Assembly: GCF_944324935.1 (NCBI RefSeq)
Contig: NZ_CALUYG010000009.1
Span: forward strand, 1 to 63,513
Direction of reading: 5' to 3'
Source of the DNA: an uncultured Desulfovibrio sp.
Lineage (GTDB): Bacteria > Desulfobacterota > Desulfovibrionia > Desulfovibrionales > Desulfovibrionaceae
DNA: 63,513 bases
In this document: one piece after another, positions 9,244 to 18,885 of the stretch
How positions within the stretch are numbered: position 1 is the stretch's first letter
Layout: every line of letters starts with the position of its first letter
Translations under genes and position numbers: made by a program
The notes under the pieces: model-generated
Seen by the model: the letters and a program-made list of their open reading frames with translations, nothing else
Told to the model about the DNA's origin: nothing
Databases searched by the model: none

Positions 9244-9854
9244 CGCCCGATACCTCCACGCGCCTGCTTTGCCGCATCATGCTCGCCGTCTGGCTGCTGC
9301 TCGTCTGCTGCATGACCGTCGCCGCTCTGGGGGGCGGCGCGTCCACCGGCAATCTGCTGGCCCTCATGTTCACCGGGAATGTCCCCCGGCCACCGGTGAC
9401 GCCGCCGCCGGCAAGCCCGCCCGCGCCCGAGCCGGCCCCTGTGCCGGCTCCGGCCCCGGAACCGCAGCCGGCCCCGGCGGAAGCGTCCGTCTGGCGCGAA
9501 CTGCCGCGCGGCAAACGGCCGGGCAAGGGACGCCTGTTCCCGCCGCGCGTGGAGACGCGCCGCGACGGATCGCTGGCGCTCTTCTTTCCCTATGAAGGCA
9601 GCCTGGGGGAATACACCCTCATCACGCCCGCCAACGTCACCTCGCGCAGCGTCGATCTGCACGGACAATGGAGCGCACAGGTGACGCTGGACACGCGCCC
9701 GGCGGAGGGGTGCGTGCGGCGTTTGCAGATCGCCGCGCATCCGGGCTGGATACGCGTCAGCGCCGTCGCCCGGGACGGCGGCGCGCCCCAGGTGGACGTG
9801 CGCTGCACCGACAAGGAACTGCGCATCATCTTTTCCGCACAGTCCTCACGGTAG
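9237..9854 (+). CDS. Membrane-anchored protein with Pro-rich linker, T6SS cluster, unknown
   Basis: This 205-residue protein is not recognised as a core Tss subunit. It has one N-terminal membrane helix (LCRIMLAVWLLLVCCMTVAAL, about residues 10-30), a long Pro/Ala linker (about residues 55-85, with PAPEPAPVPAPAPEPQPAP) and a C-terminal beta-rich domain (GSLALFFPYEGSLGEYTLITP onward). The layout is that of a periplasmic domain tethered to the inner membrane. Because it overlaps tssM and precedes tssE by 7 bases it is very likely co-translated with them. A role in the TssJLM complex or in wall attachment, which the short TssL lacks, is inference. It ends in TAG. Confidence 0.7.
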   Translation: MVTPDTSTRLLCRIMLAVWLLLVCCMTVAALGGGASTGNLLALMFTGNVPRPPVTPPPASPPAPEPAPVPAPAPEPQPAPAEASVWRELPRGKRPGKGRLFPPRVETRRDGSLALFFPYEGSLGEYTLITPANVTSRSVDLHGQWSAQVTLDTRPAEGCVRRLQIAAHPGWIRVSAVARDGGAPQVDVRCTDKELRIIFSAQSSR

Positions 9855-9861
9855 GCGCAGC

Positions 9862-10278
9862 ATGAGCCGGCTTCGCTTTCTGGAACGCCTGCGCCATGCC
9901 CGCGCGCACGGGGAAGAGCGCAATTCCGTGGAAACCGAGGATATCGTCCAGTCCGTGACCAACCACCTGTCGCGAATCCTGAACAGCCGCCAGGGCAACA
10001 CCGTGCTCGATCAGGAATTCGGCATGCCGGATTTCAGCGCCCTGGGGGCGAGCTTCGCGGCCTCGGATCTGCCGCGCATCGAGCGTGAGCTCTCGGCCTT
10101 CATCAGCCGCTGCGAACCTCGCCTGCGCCATGTGCAGGTGCACTATGCGCCGAACCCCCGGCAGCCGCTGCGGCTGGCCTTTTTTCTGGAAGCCGAGCTG
10201 GATACTGACGAGCAGCCCATACGCATCCACTGGACGACCCTGGTGGAGCCGTCCGGCCATGTGGTCATCTCGACCTGA
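9862..10278 (+). CDS. tssE: T6SS baseplate wedge protein TssE (gp25-like)
   Basis: This 138-residue protein belongs to the gpW/gp25 family. The conserved segment QSVTNHLSRILNSRQGNTVLDQEFGMPDF (about residues 30-58) is the phage gp25 signature. TssE joins the baseplate and starts sheath polymerisation. It lies 7 bases after the unknown anchored protein. A sigma70-like promoter follows it, before tssA. Confidence 0.92.
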   Translation: MSRLRFLERLRHARAHGEERNSVETEDIVQSVTNHLSRILNSRQGNTVLDQEFGMPDFSALGASFAASDLPRIERELSAFISRCEPRLRHVQVHYAPNPRQPLRLAFFLEAELDTDEQPIRIHWTTLVEPSGHVVIST

Positions 10279-10313
10279 GCGCGCGACGCCCGGCGCGAGT
10301 GGACGGTGCGGAA

Positions 10314-10342
10314 TTGTCAATGGCCGCATTTGCGTGTATGCT
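10314..10342 (+). promoter_or_regulatory. Predicted sigma70 promoter upstream of tssA
   Basis: TTGTCA at 10314-10319 is followed 17 bases later by TATGCT at 10337-10342, with a TG just before the -10 hexamer (extended -10). It sits in the 164-base gap between tssE and tssA, the only sizeable gap in that part of the locus besides tssL-tssM. It would let tssA-tssB-tssC-hcp be transcribed separately from the membrane-complex genes. Confidence 0.5.
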
Positions 10343-10442
10343 TCAAAAGAATGGATCGGGATATTAGCTGCCCATTCCGGCGACCGCGCCCGGCGCGGCG
10401 CATGCCGGAGGGTACGGACGACTTGATTTGTGCAGAACATCC

Positions 10443-11966
10443 ATGCAGTTGAGAGAACTGGGACAGCACCCTGTCAGCGAAACCTCGCCCGCCGGGGATG
10501 ACCCGCGCCAGAGCCCGGCGTATGAACGCCTGCTCGAAGAGATCGGCAAGCTCGGCTCCCTGCAGGGGGCCGTTGCCGTGGACTGGTCCGTGGTGACCTC
10601 CAGCGCCGCGGCCGTGCTGGAAACGCAGGCCAAGGACATCCCGGCGGCCGTCTACCTCTGCGTGGGACTGGCGCAGACGGACGGCCTGCGGGGCATGGCC
10701 GACGGGACGCGCGTCCTGGCCGACCTGCTCCGCCAGTGGTGGGATGTCTGCTTTCCGCCGCTCAAGCGGATGCGCGCCCGCAGCAATATGATCGTCTGGT
10801 GGCGGGAGCGCCTGGCCCCGCTGCTGGATGCACAGACCTCACCCGTGCCCGCCGCCCTGCGCGACGATCTGCTGGCCTCCCTCACGGAGCTTGACGGCAC
10901 GCTGGCCGACCGCCTGCCCGATCTGCCGCCCTTGCGTGACCTGCTGGAGCGAGTCCAGCGCCTTGAGGTCATCGCGCCCGCCCCGGCGGAAGCCCCCTCG
11001 CCGCCTCCCGCCCCGGCCCCAGTGCCTCCGGCGGACTCCGGCGAGCAGACGACGCCCCCGCCGGATACGCCGCCCCCGGCCGATGCCCAGGCGGCGCAGG
11101 AGCAGTTCCTTGCCGCGGCCCGTGCCTGTACGGCGCTGGCCTTTGCCGGGGACATCCCCCGGGCCCCCGCCGTCTGGTCGGCCTTCTATGTGACGCTCTG
11201 GGGACGCATCAGCAAGCTCCCCCCCGCCGACGGCGGCGTCGCCGCCCTGCCCGCCCCGCCCGTGGAGGAACTGGCTGCCTGCCGGAACCTGCTTGCCGCC
11301 GGACGCGCCCCCGAGGCCGCCACGGCCCTTGCCCGCCTGCTGCCGGCCTGCCCCTTCTGTCTTGACGGACAATTTTTGCTCTTTTCCGCCCTGACGGCCT
11401 GTGACCGTCCGCATGACGCCGCCCGCACGCTGCGGGAAAGCCGCGCCTTCGTCGAACGTCTTCCCGGACTGACGGGCCTGCGCTTTGCCGACGGCAGCCC
11501 CTTCGCCTCGCCTGAGACCCGGCAATGGCTGGAAGAGGACGCCGCGCCCGCCCGGCCCGCTCCGGCTGCCAGCGCAGATACGGTCGGCACGGATACGGAC
11601 GACGTGGTGCGGCGGGCCCGGGAAACGGCTGCCGGCGGCGGCCTTGCCGCCGCGCTGGACATGCTCGAGGATGCCCGGCGACAGGCCGGCGTCCGCAGTG
11701 CGCGCGCCTTTCCCCTGCGCATCGAACAGACGCGCCTGCTGCTGGCGGCGGGGCATGCCGAAGCGGCCGTGCCGCTGGCGGAAGAGCTGGAAGAAACCAT
11801 TGCCCGGCACGACCTCGCGGACTGGCAGGACACGCTGAGCCTGGACGCCCTGCGCGTCTGCCACAGTGTCTGGTCCGCCGGGGAAACGCCGGATGCCCGG
11901 CAGCGCGCGGCGGCAACGGCAGCGGCCCTGTGCCGCCTCCGTCCCTCACGCTCTCCCTTTTTGTGA
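10443..11966 (+). CDS. tssA: T6SS cap/priming protein TssA (VasJ-like)
   Basis: This 507-residue protein has an N-terminal ImpA_N domain (GDDPRQSPAYERLLEEIGKL near residues 18-37, then DLLRQWWDVCFPP near residues 96-108), a Pro-rich linker (about residues 180-215) and a C-terminal helical region typical of VasJ-type TssA. TssA organises tube and sheath assembly at the baseplate or distal end. The ATG at 10443 is preferred; a TTG at 10428 is also in frame. It is followed by 82 bases, then a strong Shine-Dalgarno for tssB. Confidence 0.85.
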   Translation: MQLRELGQHPVSETSPAGDDPRQSPAYERLLEEIGKLGSLQGAVAVDWSVVTSSAAAVLETQAKDIPAAVYLCVGLAQTDGLRGMADGTRVLADLLRQWWDVCFPPLKRMRARSNMIVWWRERLAPLLDAQTSPVPAALRDDLLASLTELDGTLADRLPDLPPLRDLLERVQRLEVIAPAPAEAPSPPPAPAPVPPADSGEQTTPPPDTPPPADAQAAQEQFLAAARACTALAFAGDIPRAPAVWSAFYVTLWGRISKLPPADGGVAALPAPPVEELAACRNLLAAGRAPEAATALARLLPACPFCLDGQFLLFSALTACDRPHDAARTLRESRAFVERLPGLTGLRFADGSPFASPETRQWLEEDAAPARPAPAASADTVGTDTDDVVRRARETAAGGGLAAALDMLEDARRQAGVRSARAFPLRIEQTRLLLAAGHAEAAVPLAEELEETIARHDLADWQDTLSLDALRVCHSVWSAGETPDARQRAAATAAALCRLRPSRSPFL

Positions 11967-12048
11967 TGCGCGGCCGCGTGACCGCCGACCCTAACCGCTT
12001 GCACGCCCGTCACCGGGGCGGACGCCCCCCCAGGGCAAGGAGGTTTTT

Positions 12049-12540
12049 ATGAGCAAGGAAGGTTCCGTCGCTCCCAAGGAGCGCGTCAATATCGTCTATC
12101 GTCCCGCCACCGGCGATGCCAGAGAAGAGGTGGAACTCCCCCTCAAGATCATGGTGCTGGGCGATTTCACCCGGCGTGAAGACGACAGGCCGGTGGAGGA
12201 TCGCGCGCCTGTCGCCGTGGACAAGAACAACTTCAACGACGTTATGAAGGGGCAGAACCTCGGCATGACCATCTCCGTCCCCGACAAGCTGACCGACGGC
12301 GATCCCGATGCCCGCATGGCCGTCACCCTGCATTTTGACGACATCAACGATTTCACGCCGGACGCCATCGTGCGCCAGGTCCCCGAACTGGAGCGCCTGC
12401 TGGAGCTGCGCGAATCGCTCAAGGCCCTCAAGGGTCCGCTGGCCAACGTGCCCGAGTTCCGGCGCAGGGTGCAGGAAATGGTCTCCGACGAAAAGGCCCG
12501 CGCCGCTTTGCTCAGCGAACTCAACCTTGACGAAAAGTAG
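12049..12540 (+). CDS. tssB: T6SS sheath small subunit TssB
   Basis: This 163-residue protein is a standard TssB/VipA: SVAPKERVNIVYRPATGD at the N-terminus, LPLKIMVLGDFTRRED (about residues 30-45) and VRQVPELERLLELRESLKALKGPLANVPEFRR near the C-terminus. It pairs with TssC to form the contractile sheath. The Shine-Dalgarno aaggaggttttt before the ATG is the strongest in the T6SS locus, in keeping with high-copy expression. It ends in TAG, and tssC begins 8 bases later. Confidence 0.95.
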   Translation: MSKEGSVAPKERVNIVYRPATGDAREEVELPLKIMVLGDFTRREDDRPVEDRAPVAVDKNNFNDVMKGQNLGMTISVPDKLTDGDPDARMAVTLHFDDINDFTPDAIVRQVPELERLLELRESLKALKGPLANVPEFRRRVQEMVSDEKARAALLSELNLDEK

Positions 12541-12548
12541 GAAATCCC

Positions 12549-14027
12549 ATGAGTCAGACTGAAAATGCCCCCACCCCAGCAGCCGAAGCGCCCGCCGCGG
12601 CGAGCCTGCTTGACGAGATCGTCGAGGCGACACGCCTCAAGCCCGGCGATGACGGCTTTGCCGCCACCCGGGACGGCCTCCAGGCCTTCCTCAAGGAATT
12701 GGTGGGCCATCCCGCTGATGACGTCAAGGTGTCGCCGGCACTGGTGGACAAGCTCCTTGCCGACCTTGACGCCCGCATGAGCGCGCAGGTGAACGCCATC
12801 ATGCACGACGAGCACTTCCAGAAGCTCGAAAGCGCCTGGCGCGGGCTCAAGTATCTGGTGGACAACACGGATTTTCGCCAGAACATCAAGCTTGAATTCC
12901 TCAGCGTCAGCAAGGAGGATCTGCTGACGGACTTCCAGGACGCCCCGGAGATTATGAGCTCCGGGCTGTACAAGCATGTGTATACGGCGGAATACGGACA
13001 GTTCGGCGGCCAGCCCGTAGGAGCCGTCATCGGCAATTACGAATTCGGCCCCGGCCCGCAGGACATGGAGCTGCTCCAGCATCTGGCCGCGGTATCGGCC
13101 ATGTCGCATGCGCCCTTCATCGGCGCGGCCGGTCGCGAATTCTTCGGCATCGACTCGTGGGAGGAGCTGCCCAACCTCAAGGACCTCAAGTCCATCTTTG
13201 AAATGCCCCAGTACACCAAGTGGCGCGCCTTCCGGGAATCGGAAAACGCCCGCTATGTGGGGCTGACCCTGCCCCGCTTCCTGCTGCGCGTCCCCTACGG
13301 CTCCGATACCGTCCCGGCCCGGAGCTTCGTTTTCGAGGAGGACGCCTCGCGCAATGACGACTTCTGCTGGGGCAATACCGCCTTTGCCTTTGCCGGCCGC
13401 CTGACGGACAGCTTCGCCAAATACCGCTGGTGCGCCAATATTATCGGCCCGCAGGGCGGCGGCGCGGTGGAGAACCTGCCCGTCTACACCTTTGAATCCA
13501 TGGGGCAGGTACAAACCAAGATCCCCACGGAAGTGCTCATTTCCGAACGCCGGGAATACGAACTGGCGGAGGAAGGATTCATTGCCCTGAGCATGCGCAA
13601 GGGGGCGGACAATGCGGCCTTCTTCTCCGCCAATTCCTGCCAGAAAAGCAAGGTGTTCGCCAATACGGCCGAGGGCAAGGCGGCCGAGCTCAATTACCGG
13701 CTCTCCACCCAGCTGCCGTACATGATGATTATGAACCGCCTCGCGCATTACATCAAGGTCATACAGCGCGAGAATATCGGCACCTGGAAGGAACGCAACG
13801 ACCTTGAGCGCGAACTCAACACATGGATCAGCCAGTACGTTACCGAAATGGACGATCCCGACCCTGTCACGCGCAGCAAGCGTCCGCTGCGCATGGCGCG
13901 GATCACGGTCAATGACGTGGCGGGAGAACCGGGCTGGTATACTGTCAGCATCATGGCCCGTCCGCATTTCAAGTACATGGGCGCCAGCTTCACCCTCTCG
14001 CTTGTGGGCAAGCTGGATAAGAAGTAA
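12549..14027 (+). CDS. tssC: T6SS sheath large subunit TssC
   Basis: This 492-residue protein is a standard TssC/VipB. Recognisable blocks are SAWRGLKYLVDNTDFRQNIKL, IGNYEFGPGPQDMELLQHLAAVSAMSHAPF, FAYRWCANI-type core RWCANIIGPQGGGAVENLP, and the C-terminal RPLRMARITVNDVAGEPGWY. It forms the sheath with TssB and is disassembled by ClpV, which is not in this window. The gene lies between tssB and hcp with short gaps. Confidence 0.96.
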   Translation: MSQTENAPTPAAEAPAAASLLDEIVEATRLKPGDDGFAATRDGLQAFLKELVGHPADDVKVSPALVDKLLADLDARMSAQVNAIMHDEHFQKLESAWRGLKYLVDNTDFRQNIKLEFLSVSKEDLLTDFQDAPEIMSSGLYKHVYTAEYGQFGGQPVGAVIGNYEFGPGPQDMELLQHLAAVSAMSHAPFIGAAGREFFGIDSWEELPNLKDLKSIFEMPQYTKWRAFRESENARYVGLTLPRFLLRVPYGSDTVPARSFVFEEDASRNDDFCWGNTAFAFAGRLTDSFAKYRWCANIIGPQGGGAVENLPVYTFESMGQVQTKIPTEVLISERREYELAEEGFIALSMRKGADNAAFFSANSCQKSKVFANTAEGKAAELNYRLSTQLPYMMIMNRLAHYIKVIQRENIGTWKERNDLERELNTWISQYVTEMDDPDPVTRSKRPLRMARITVNDVAGEPGWYTVSIMARPHFKYMGASFTLSLVGKLDKK

Positions 14028-14068
14028 CGCGGACGCGTGCCGCGTCCCAACCACACGAGGTAAGCATT

Positions 14069-14548
14069 ATGGCACTGACGGCATACATGAAGGTGGAAGG
14101 CAAGTCTCAGGGCGAGATCAAGGGCGATTGCCAGCAGGGCGGCGACAAGAAGGACAAGGTGCTGGTCTACGCCGTGGAACACCTTGTGGAGATCCCCAAG
14201 GATACCCACACGGGCCTGCCCACCGGCCAGCGCATCCACCATCCGCTGACCATCACCAAGCATCTGGATCAGGCCAGCCCCAAACTGTACAAGGCCTGCT
14301 GCACGGGCGAACAGTGCACGGTCACCATCGACCATTACCGCATCGCCTCAGACGGCACGGAAGAAAAATACTTCACCATCAAGATGGAGGAAGCCATCGT
14401 GGTGAGCATGAAAAAGGAAACGCCCCTGACCTTCCTGCCGGACAACAAGCCCTACCATGATATGGAAAGCGTGTCCTTCACCTATTCCAAGATCACCTGG
14501 ACTTACAACGACGGCAACATCGAATATGTGGATGACTGGAAGAAATAG
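14069..14548 (+). CDS. hcp: T6SS inner tube protein Hcp (TssD)
   Basis: This 159-residue protein matches Hcp/TssD: MALTAYMKVEGKSQGEIKG at the N-terminus, then QHPLTI-type motif (RIHHPLTITKHLDQASPKLYKA) and the C-terminal SFTYSKITWTYNDGNIEYVDDW. Hexameric Hcp rings form the tube that is fired out, and Hcp can chaperone small effectors. It is the last T6SS gene here. It ends in TAG and is followed by a strong hairpin terminator. Confidence 0.95.
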   Translation: MALTAYMKVEGKSQGEIKGDCQQGGDKKDKVLVYAVEHLVEIPKDTHTGLPTGQRIHHPLTITKHLDQASPKLYKACCTGEQCTVTIDHYRIASDGTEEKYFTIKMEEAIVVSMKKETPLTFLPDNKPYHDMESVSFTYSKITWTYNDGNIEYVDDWKK

Positions 14549-14612
14549 CCGGCCTGTCGCTTCGCGGCCGTCCCGCACGGCCTGAAGCGACGTTCCCCGC
14601 GCTGTTTGCGTC

Positions 14613-14650
14613 GCCGGGCAACCTTCGCAAGGTTGCCCGGCTTGTGTTAT
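14613..14650 (+). terminator. Terminator after hcp
   Basis: A perfect 13-bp stem (14613-14625 with 14629-14641) closes a 3-base loop (cgc). The 3' flank is only moderately T-rich (ttgtgttat). It lies between hcp and the convergent aldo/keto reductase gene and may act on both strands. Confidence 0.75.
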
Positions 14651-14674
14651 GTGAAGGCTCGCACCAGCATCTCG

Positions 14675-15760
<1,086 letters not shown>

Positions 15761-15782
15761 TCATTTCCCCAACGAGACGGTA

Positions 15783-16187
15783 TCACTTATCGCCAGGCGT
15801 ATTATGCTTGTCGCGCAACTCGACGGGCACAGCTTCCATGAGCTCACGCTTGGCGATCATATCCTTTGTCGTATGGAAATATTTTTGAAAATGGGGCGTT
15901 GCACGGTGGATCCGGTAGGCGTTTTCATCGACGTACATTTCAAAGAACGTCAATTTTGTCGGATCGTTTTTGTCTGCTACGGCGTAAATGGCGATCACGC
16001 CGGGTTCAACACGCAGCGCGGCTTCCATTCCCTCTTTCACCGCCTCAAGAAAATCCGCGAGCCGATCCTTTTTGATTTGCAGACGGGCAATGCGGACGGA
16101 GGCGACATCAGCGGCATGAATATCTCCGGCGGCCAGGCCAAGCAATACGGCCGCACACACGGCACATGTGAAGGAACGAAGAGTCAT
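15783..16187 (-). CDS. Exported antibiotic-biosynthesis-monooxygenase-like protein
   Basis: This 134-residue protein has a signal peptide (residues 2-25, MTLRSFTCAVCAAVLLGLAAG then HAA) and an ABM/quinol-monooxygenase-like dimeric barrel domain (VRIARLQIKKDRLADFLEAVKEGMEAALRVEPG, FFEMYVDENAYRIHRATPHFQKYF). Such proteins oxidise quinols or other aromatics without cofactor, or act as heme or product binders. The start at 16187 was chosen because aaaagga lies 7 bases upstream and it begins the signal peptide. Longer openings exist up to 16265. It sits between the tautomerase and the aldo/keto reductase. Confidence 0.72.
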   Translation of the reverse strand: MTLRSFTCAVCAAVLLGLAAGDIHAADVASVRIARLQIKKDRLADFLEAVKEGMEAALRVEPGVIAIYAVADKNDPTKLTFFEMYVDENAYRIHRATPHFQKYFHTTKDMIAKRELMEAVPVELRDKHNTPGDK

Positions 16188-16265
16188 TGGCATATCCTTT
16201 TTGTGAAACGGGCGCGCATGACCGGCGGTAAGCCGCATACGCTCTCGAAATGGCATGTTCCCCAA

Positions 16266-16466
16266 TCAATTCTGGCCGGGAGCATTCTTCTCGGAAAGAA
16301 GGACTCCGCCGACGCCTACAGTATCCAGACTATTTTCCTTGAGAAAGACATAAAAGGAGTCTTTGGGCATGTTCATAATCCGTGCCGCAGATTCCGTGAG
16401 CGCCTCGACCAGCCGCTTCTTCTGTTCCCTATCCAAGGCAGCGGCCTCAAGGGTGATGACAGGCAT
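16266..16466 (-). CDS. 4-oxalocrotonate tautomerase-family protein
   Basis: This 66-residue protein begins MPVITLEAAALDREQKKRLVEALTES. Processing of Met1 would expose the catalytic Pro that defines the 4-OT superfamily. The C-terminal half (MPKDSFYVFLKENSLDTVGVGG) fits as well. The family tautomerises or isomerises small dicarbonyls. The gene lies 78 bases before the monooxygenase-like gene in the same operon. The substrate cannot be read from the sequence. Confidence 0.85.
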   Translation of the reverse strand: MPVITLEAAALDREQKKRLVEALTESAARIMNMPKDSFYVFLKENSLDTVGVGGVLLSEKNAPGQN

Positions 16467-16500
16467 TCGTTTTCTCCATAAAGTGTAAAAAAATAGTAGG

Positions 16501-17235
16501 TTACAGGCTCATGCCGAGAGCTCGTGCCGCAGCCGGATATTCCGTGCCTTCGATATCCTTGCGGGCAAAGACATGCTTTGCCAGCACCACGCCCTGGTCT
16601 TCCCAGGGAAGATAGCGCAAAAGAGCCTTGTACTGAGCCATGATGGCATCCATATTCCAGCTGGTATCGCTTCCGCAGGTGACAAGCATCGCGGATTTCA
16701 TGGGATGCTGCCTCAAGGCGTCACGCTGCGGCATCATGCGATCGATGACGGCTTTCAGCTGGGCGGTCATGCTGAAGAAATACAGCGGAGTGACCAGCAC
16801 GATCATATCCGCGGAAAGTATTTCGGGAAGAATCTTCTGCATGGCATCCCGCTGGACGCACTCTCCAGCATGTTCGCTGCAATAATAACAGGCCAGACAG
16901 GGCCCGACCTTTTCAAAGGCGGCATCAAAACGAACGATGGCGTGCCCTCTGGCGGAAGCTCCGGCCATAAATTCATCAGCCAGAAGAGCGGATGTGCCCC
17001 GTCGATGGGGGCTTCCGGTAAGTACGACTATTTTCATGGTCTTTCCTTTGTTGCTGGAGAGCGGCAGACCGGCGGCGGAAGCGGTTGCGGAAGCCGACAG
17101 GCCCGACACGAGCGAACCACCCAGCAATTTCAGCAGAAAACGGCGGCTTCTGAAATGATCAGCGTGTGTTGCGGAAGTCCCCGCGCTGTTTTCAGGGAAC
17201 AACGACCTTGTGCCGGAGGAAGGGAAACGGTTCAT
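16501..17235 (-). CDS. Tat-exported flavodoxin-fold NAD(P)H/FMN oxidoreductase
   Basis: This 244-residue protein has a twin-arginine signal (SRRFLLKLLGG, about residues 31-41) followed by a hydrophobic stretch ending near TASAAG. The mature domain begins KIVVLTGSPHRRGTSALLADEF, the FMN phosphate-binding loop of NADPH-dependent FMN reductases. It has the CLACYYCSEHAGECVQRD Cys-rich loop and LVTPLYFFSMTAQLKAVIDR. It probably reduces quinones or other electrophiles in the periplasm with FMN; the electron donor there is unclear. The start at 17235 follows aaggagcatcccc. It leads the four-gene operon. The domain could also be read from the internal Met at KIVV as a cytosolic enzyme. Confidence 0.82.
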   Translation of the reverse strand: MNRFPSSGTRSLFPENSAGTSATHADHFRSRRFLLKLLGGSLVSGLSASATASAAGLPLSSNKGKTMKIVVLTGSPHRRGTSALLADEFMAGASARGHAIVRFDAAFEKVGPCLACYYCSEHAGECVQRDAMQKILPEILSADMIVLVTPLYFFSMTAQLKAVIDRMMPQRDALRQHPMKSAMLVTCGSDTSWNMDAIMAQYKALLRYLPWEDQGVVLAKHVFARKDIEGTEYPAAARALGMSL

Positions 17236-17284
17236 GGGGATGCTCCTTGCACGGCGGAAGAAAAGATGCGCGTGCCGCCGGTGT

Positions 17285-17428
17285 TCAGGGAATCTTCGCG
17301 TCATCCGCATCGCTGACGGATCCGAGCCTGTCGTTTTCGAGATTTTCTCCCAAAACTTCCACAGCGAGATGGACGAACCAGCCGTCCTTTGCCGCGCCGG
17401 GCAATGCGACATGATGCGTGTTTTGCCT
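17285..17428 (-). pseudogene. Probable C-terminal remnant of a cupin gene
   Basis: This 47-codon opening lies just upstream of the flavodoxin gene on the same strand. It reads HVALPGAAKDGWFVHLAVEV and then SVSDADDAKIP before TGA. This resembles the C-terminal end of small secreted cupins (GAAPxxWFxHLAIE ... PVSDEEY). The upstream opening in another frame (about 17431-17530) has a hydrophobic, signal-like stretch (LLVMGLAVMAGAAEG), so the central barrel may have been lost by deletion and frameshift. An intact secreted cupin is present in the second redox module (46776-47270). The match is by eye only. Confidence 0.4.
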
Positions 17429-17692
17429 TCAGCGGCTCCGGCCATGACGGCAAGCCCCATTACAAGAAGCCAGTCAAGGCCGATGATGCCTGTCGCCTTT
17501 TTCCTGTTTTCTCCTCCGGCGGGGGATCGTATGCCTCCATATGTAGAGGTCATGCCCTGCTTGCAAAAGAGCTGTTCATATCAAAAAATTGCCTATTCTG
17601 GTCTTCAGGTTTTCAGAAAGGCGAAGCTGTGATAGAAAAGGGGAACAACCATTCCCACGAAAGACCACCTTGAGACGACAGGAGCATGGCAA
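17429..17692. other. Divergent intergenic region, no intact gene
   Basis: Together with 17236-17428 this forms the 457-base region between the - strand redox operon and the + strand araC-family gene. Apart from the cupin-like remnant no credible coding sequence is seen. The stretch 17570-17660 is relatively AT-rich and lies where the araC promoter and the regulator's binding sites would be expected. No clear inverted repeat was found. Confidence 0.4.
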
Positions 17693-18607
17693 ATGAAGGA
17701 AGATCGTCGGCAACGCGTGGAAGAGAGCAACAGACGATTGAAGGAAGTTCTGCTGCGCCACATGACGCAACCGGACGCCCGCCCCTCCGCCATCCCTGGC
17801 TTGACTCTGGTGAGACGCGAAAAAACAAACAGCTCGGAGCGGTGCTTCGCAAAACCGCTGGCGTCCGTCATCGTTCAGGGGAGCAAACAATCCATCATAG
17901 GGATGCGGGAATATGCGCTCCAGGAAAATCAGTGTCTCGTTTCCGCCGTGGATATGCCGAGCCTTTCGCACGTTGTTTCGCCAAGCCCGGAAAAACCATT
18001 CCTTTCGTTATTTTTTTATTTGGATAAAAAGATACTGACCGAACTGATCGCGGAAATGGAGCCGGAAGAGCGGCCCGCCTTTCAGGCTGGACAGAGCGTT
18101 TCCGTCGCCGATGCCGAACCGGAATTCCTGGAGGCGCTGCTTCGTCTGGCCGAGCTTCTGGACAAGCCGAAACAGATAGCCATACGCGCGCCCATCATCC
18201 TGCGGGAACTCCACTACCTGCTGCTTGTCGGACCGCAGGGGCCCACCTTGCGGGCGCTGTACACTCGCGGTTCCTCCAATACTCAGGTCCTCAACGCCAT
18301 TTCCATTATGAGGCGGAATGTCTCCAATCCGTTGCGTATGGATGCTCTTGCGCGACAGGTCAGCATGTCCATATCGAGCCTGCAACGGCATTTCAAGAAG
18401 ATCACCGGATTCAGCCCGTTGCAGTACCACAAGCAGTTACGCTTATATGAGGCGCAACGCCTGATGCTCATGGAGAATGAACGGGCGGCAAACGCCGCCA
18501 TAGCCGTAGGCTATGAGAGTGTGACGCAGTTCAACAGAGAATATAAACGGATGTTTGGTGAGCCTCCGCATCGCGATATAACGCTTCGACGCGGCATTGC
18601 GGGCTGA
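17693..18607 (+). CDS. AraC-family regulator (YqhC-like) of the first redox operon
   Basis: This 304-residue protein has an AraC_N-type N-terminal domain (PSAIPGLTLVRREKTNSSERCFAKPLASVIVQGSK near residues 32-66) and two C-terminal helix-turn-helix motifs (LRMDALARQVSMSISSLQRHFKKITGFSPLQYHKQLRLYEAQRLM, about residues 217-261; NAAIAVGYESVTQFNREYKRMFG, about residues 268-290). This subgroup commonly controls adjacent aldo/keto reductase and flavin enzyme genes in response to aldehydes or quinones. It is divergent from the four-gene operon. The ATG is 8 bases after aggag. A paralogue of the same layout ends the second redox module. Confidence 0.88.
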   Translation: MKEDRRQRVEESNRRLKEVLLRHMTQPDARPSAIPGLTLVRREKTNSSERCFAKPLASVIVQGSKQSIIGMREYALQENQCLVSAVDMPSLSHVVSPSPEKPFLSLFFYLDKKILTELIAEMEPEERPAFQAGQSVSVADAEPEFLEALLRLAELLDKPKQIAIRAPIILRELHYLLLVGPQGPTLRALYTRGSSNTQVLNAISIMRRNVSNPLRMDALARQVSMSISSLQRHFKKITGFSPLQYHKQLRLYEAQRLMLMENERAANAAIAVGYESVTQFNREYKRMFGEPPHRDITLRRGIAG

Positions 18608-18885
18608 CGGGGAACGACGTCGAACGCGGCGCATCCGATGGCTTGCGACCTGTCTGAAGGCACTGTGCATGACGCGTCGTGCGCTCCCGACGCCATGTTC
18701 TGACGGATACGTCGTGCCGGACACGCGTCGGGGATGCCCTGCGCCGCCCGTCAGCACGGCAAGGACATCGCCTTTTTCGCGGAAGGCCCCGCAAGGATGC
18801 CGGGGCCGCCTCCGGCGCGACGGCAAAACGTATCCCGGCCTTCCTCTGCCGGCATCCCGACCGCATGGTCCCGGGCCAGGCGGCC

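Noticed and set aside
12096-14054. 652-codon open frame on the - strand opposite tssB and tssC
   Set aside because: Antisense of two of the best conserved genes in the window, with no motif of its own.
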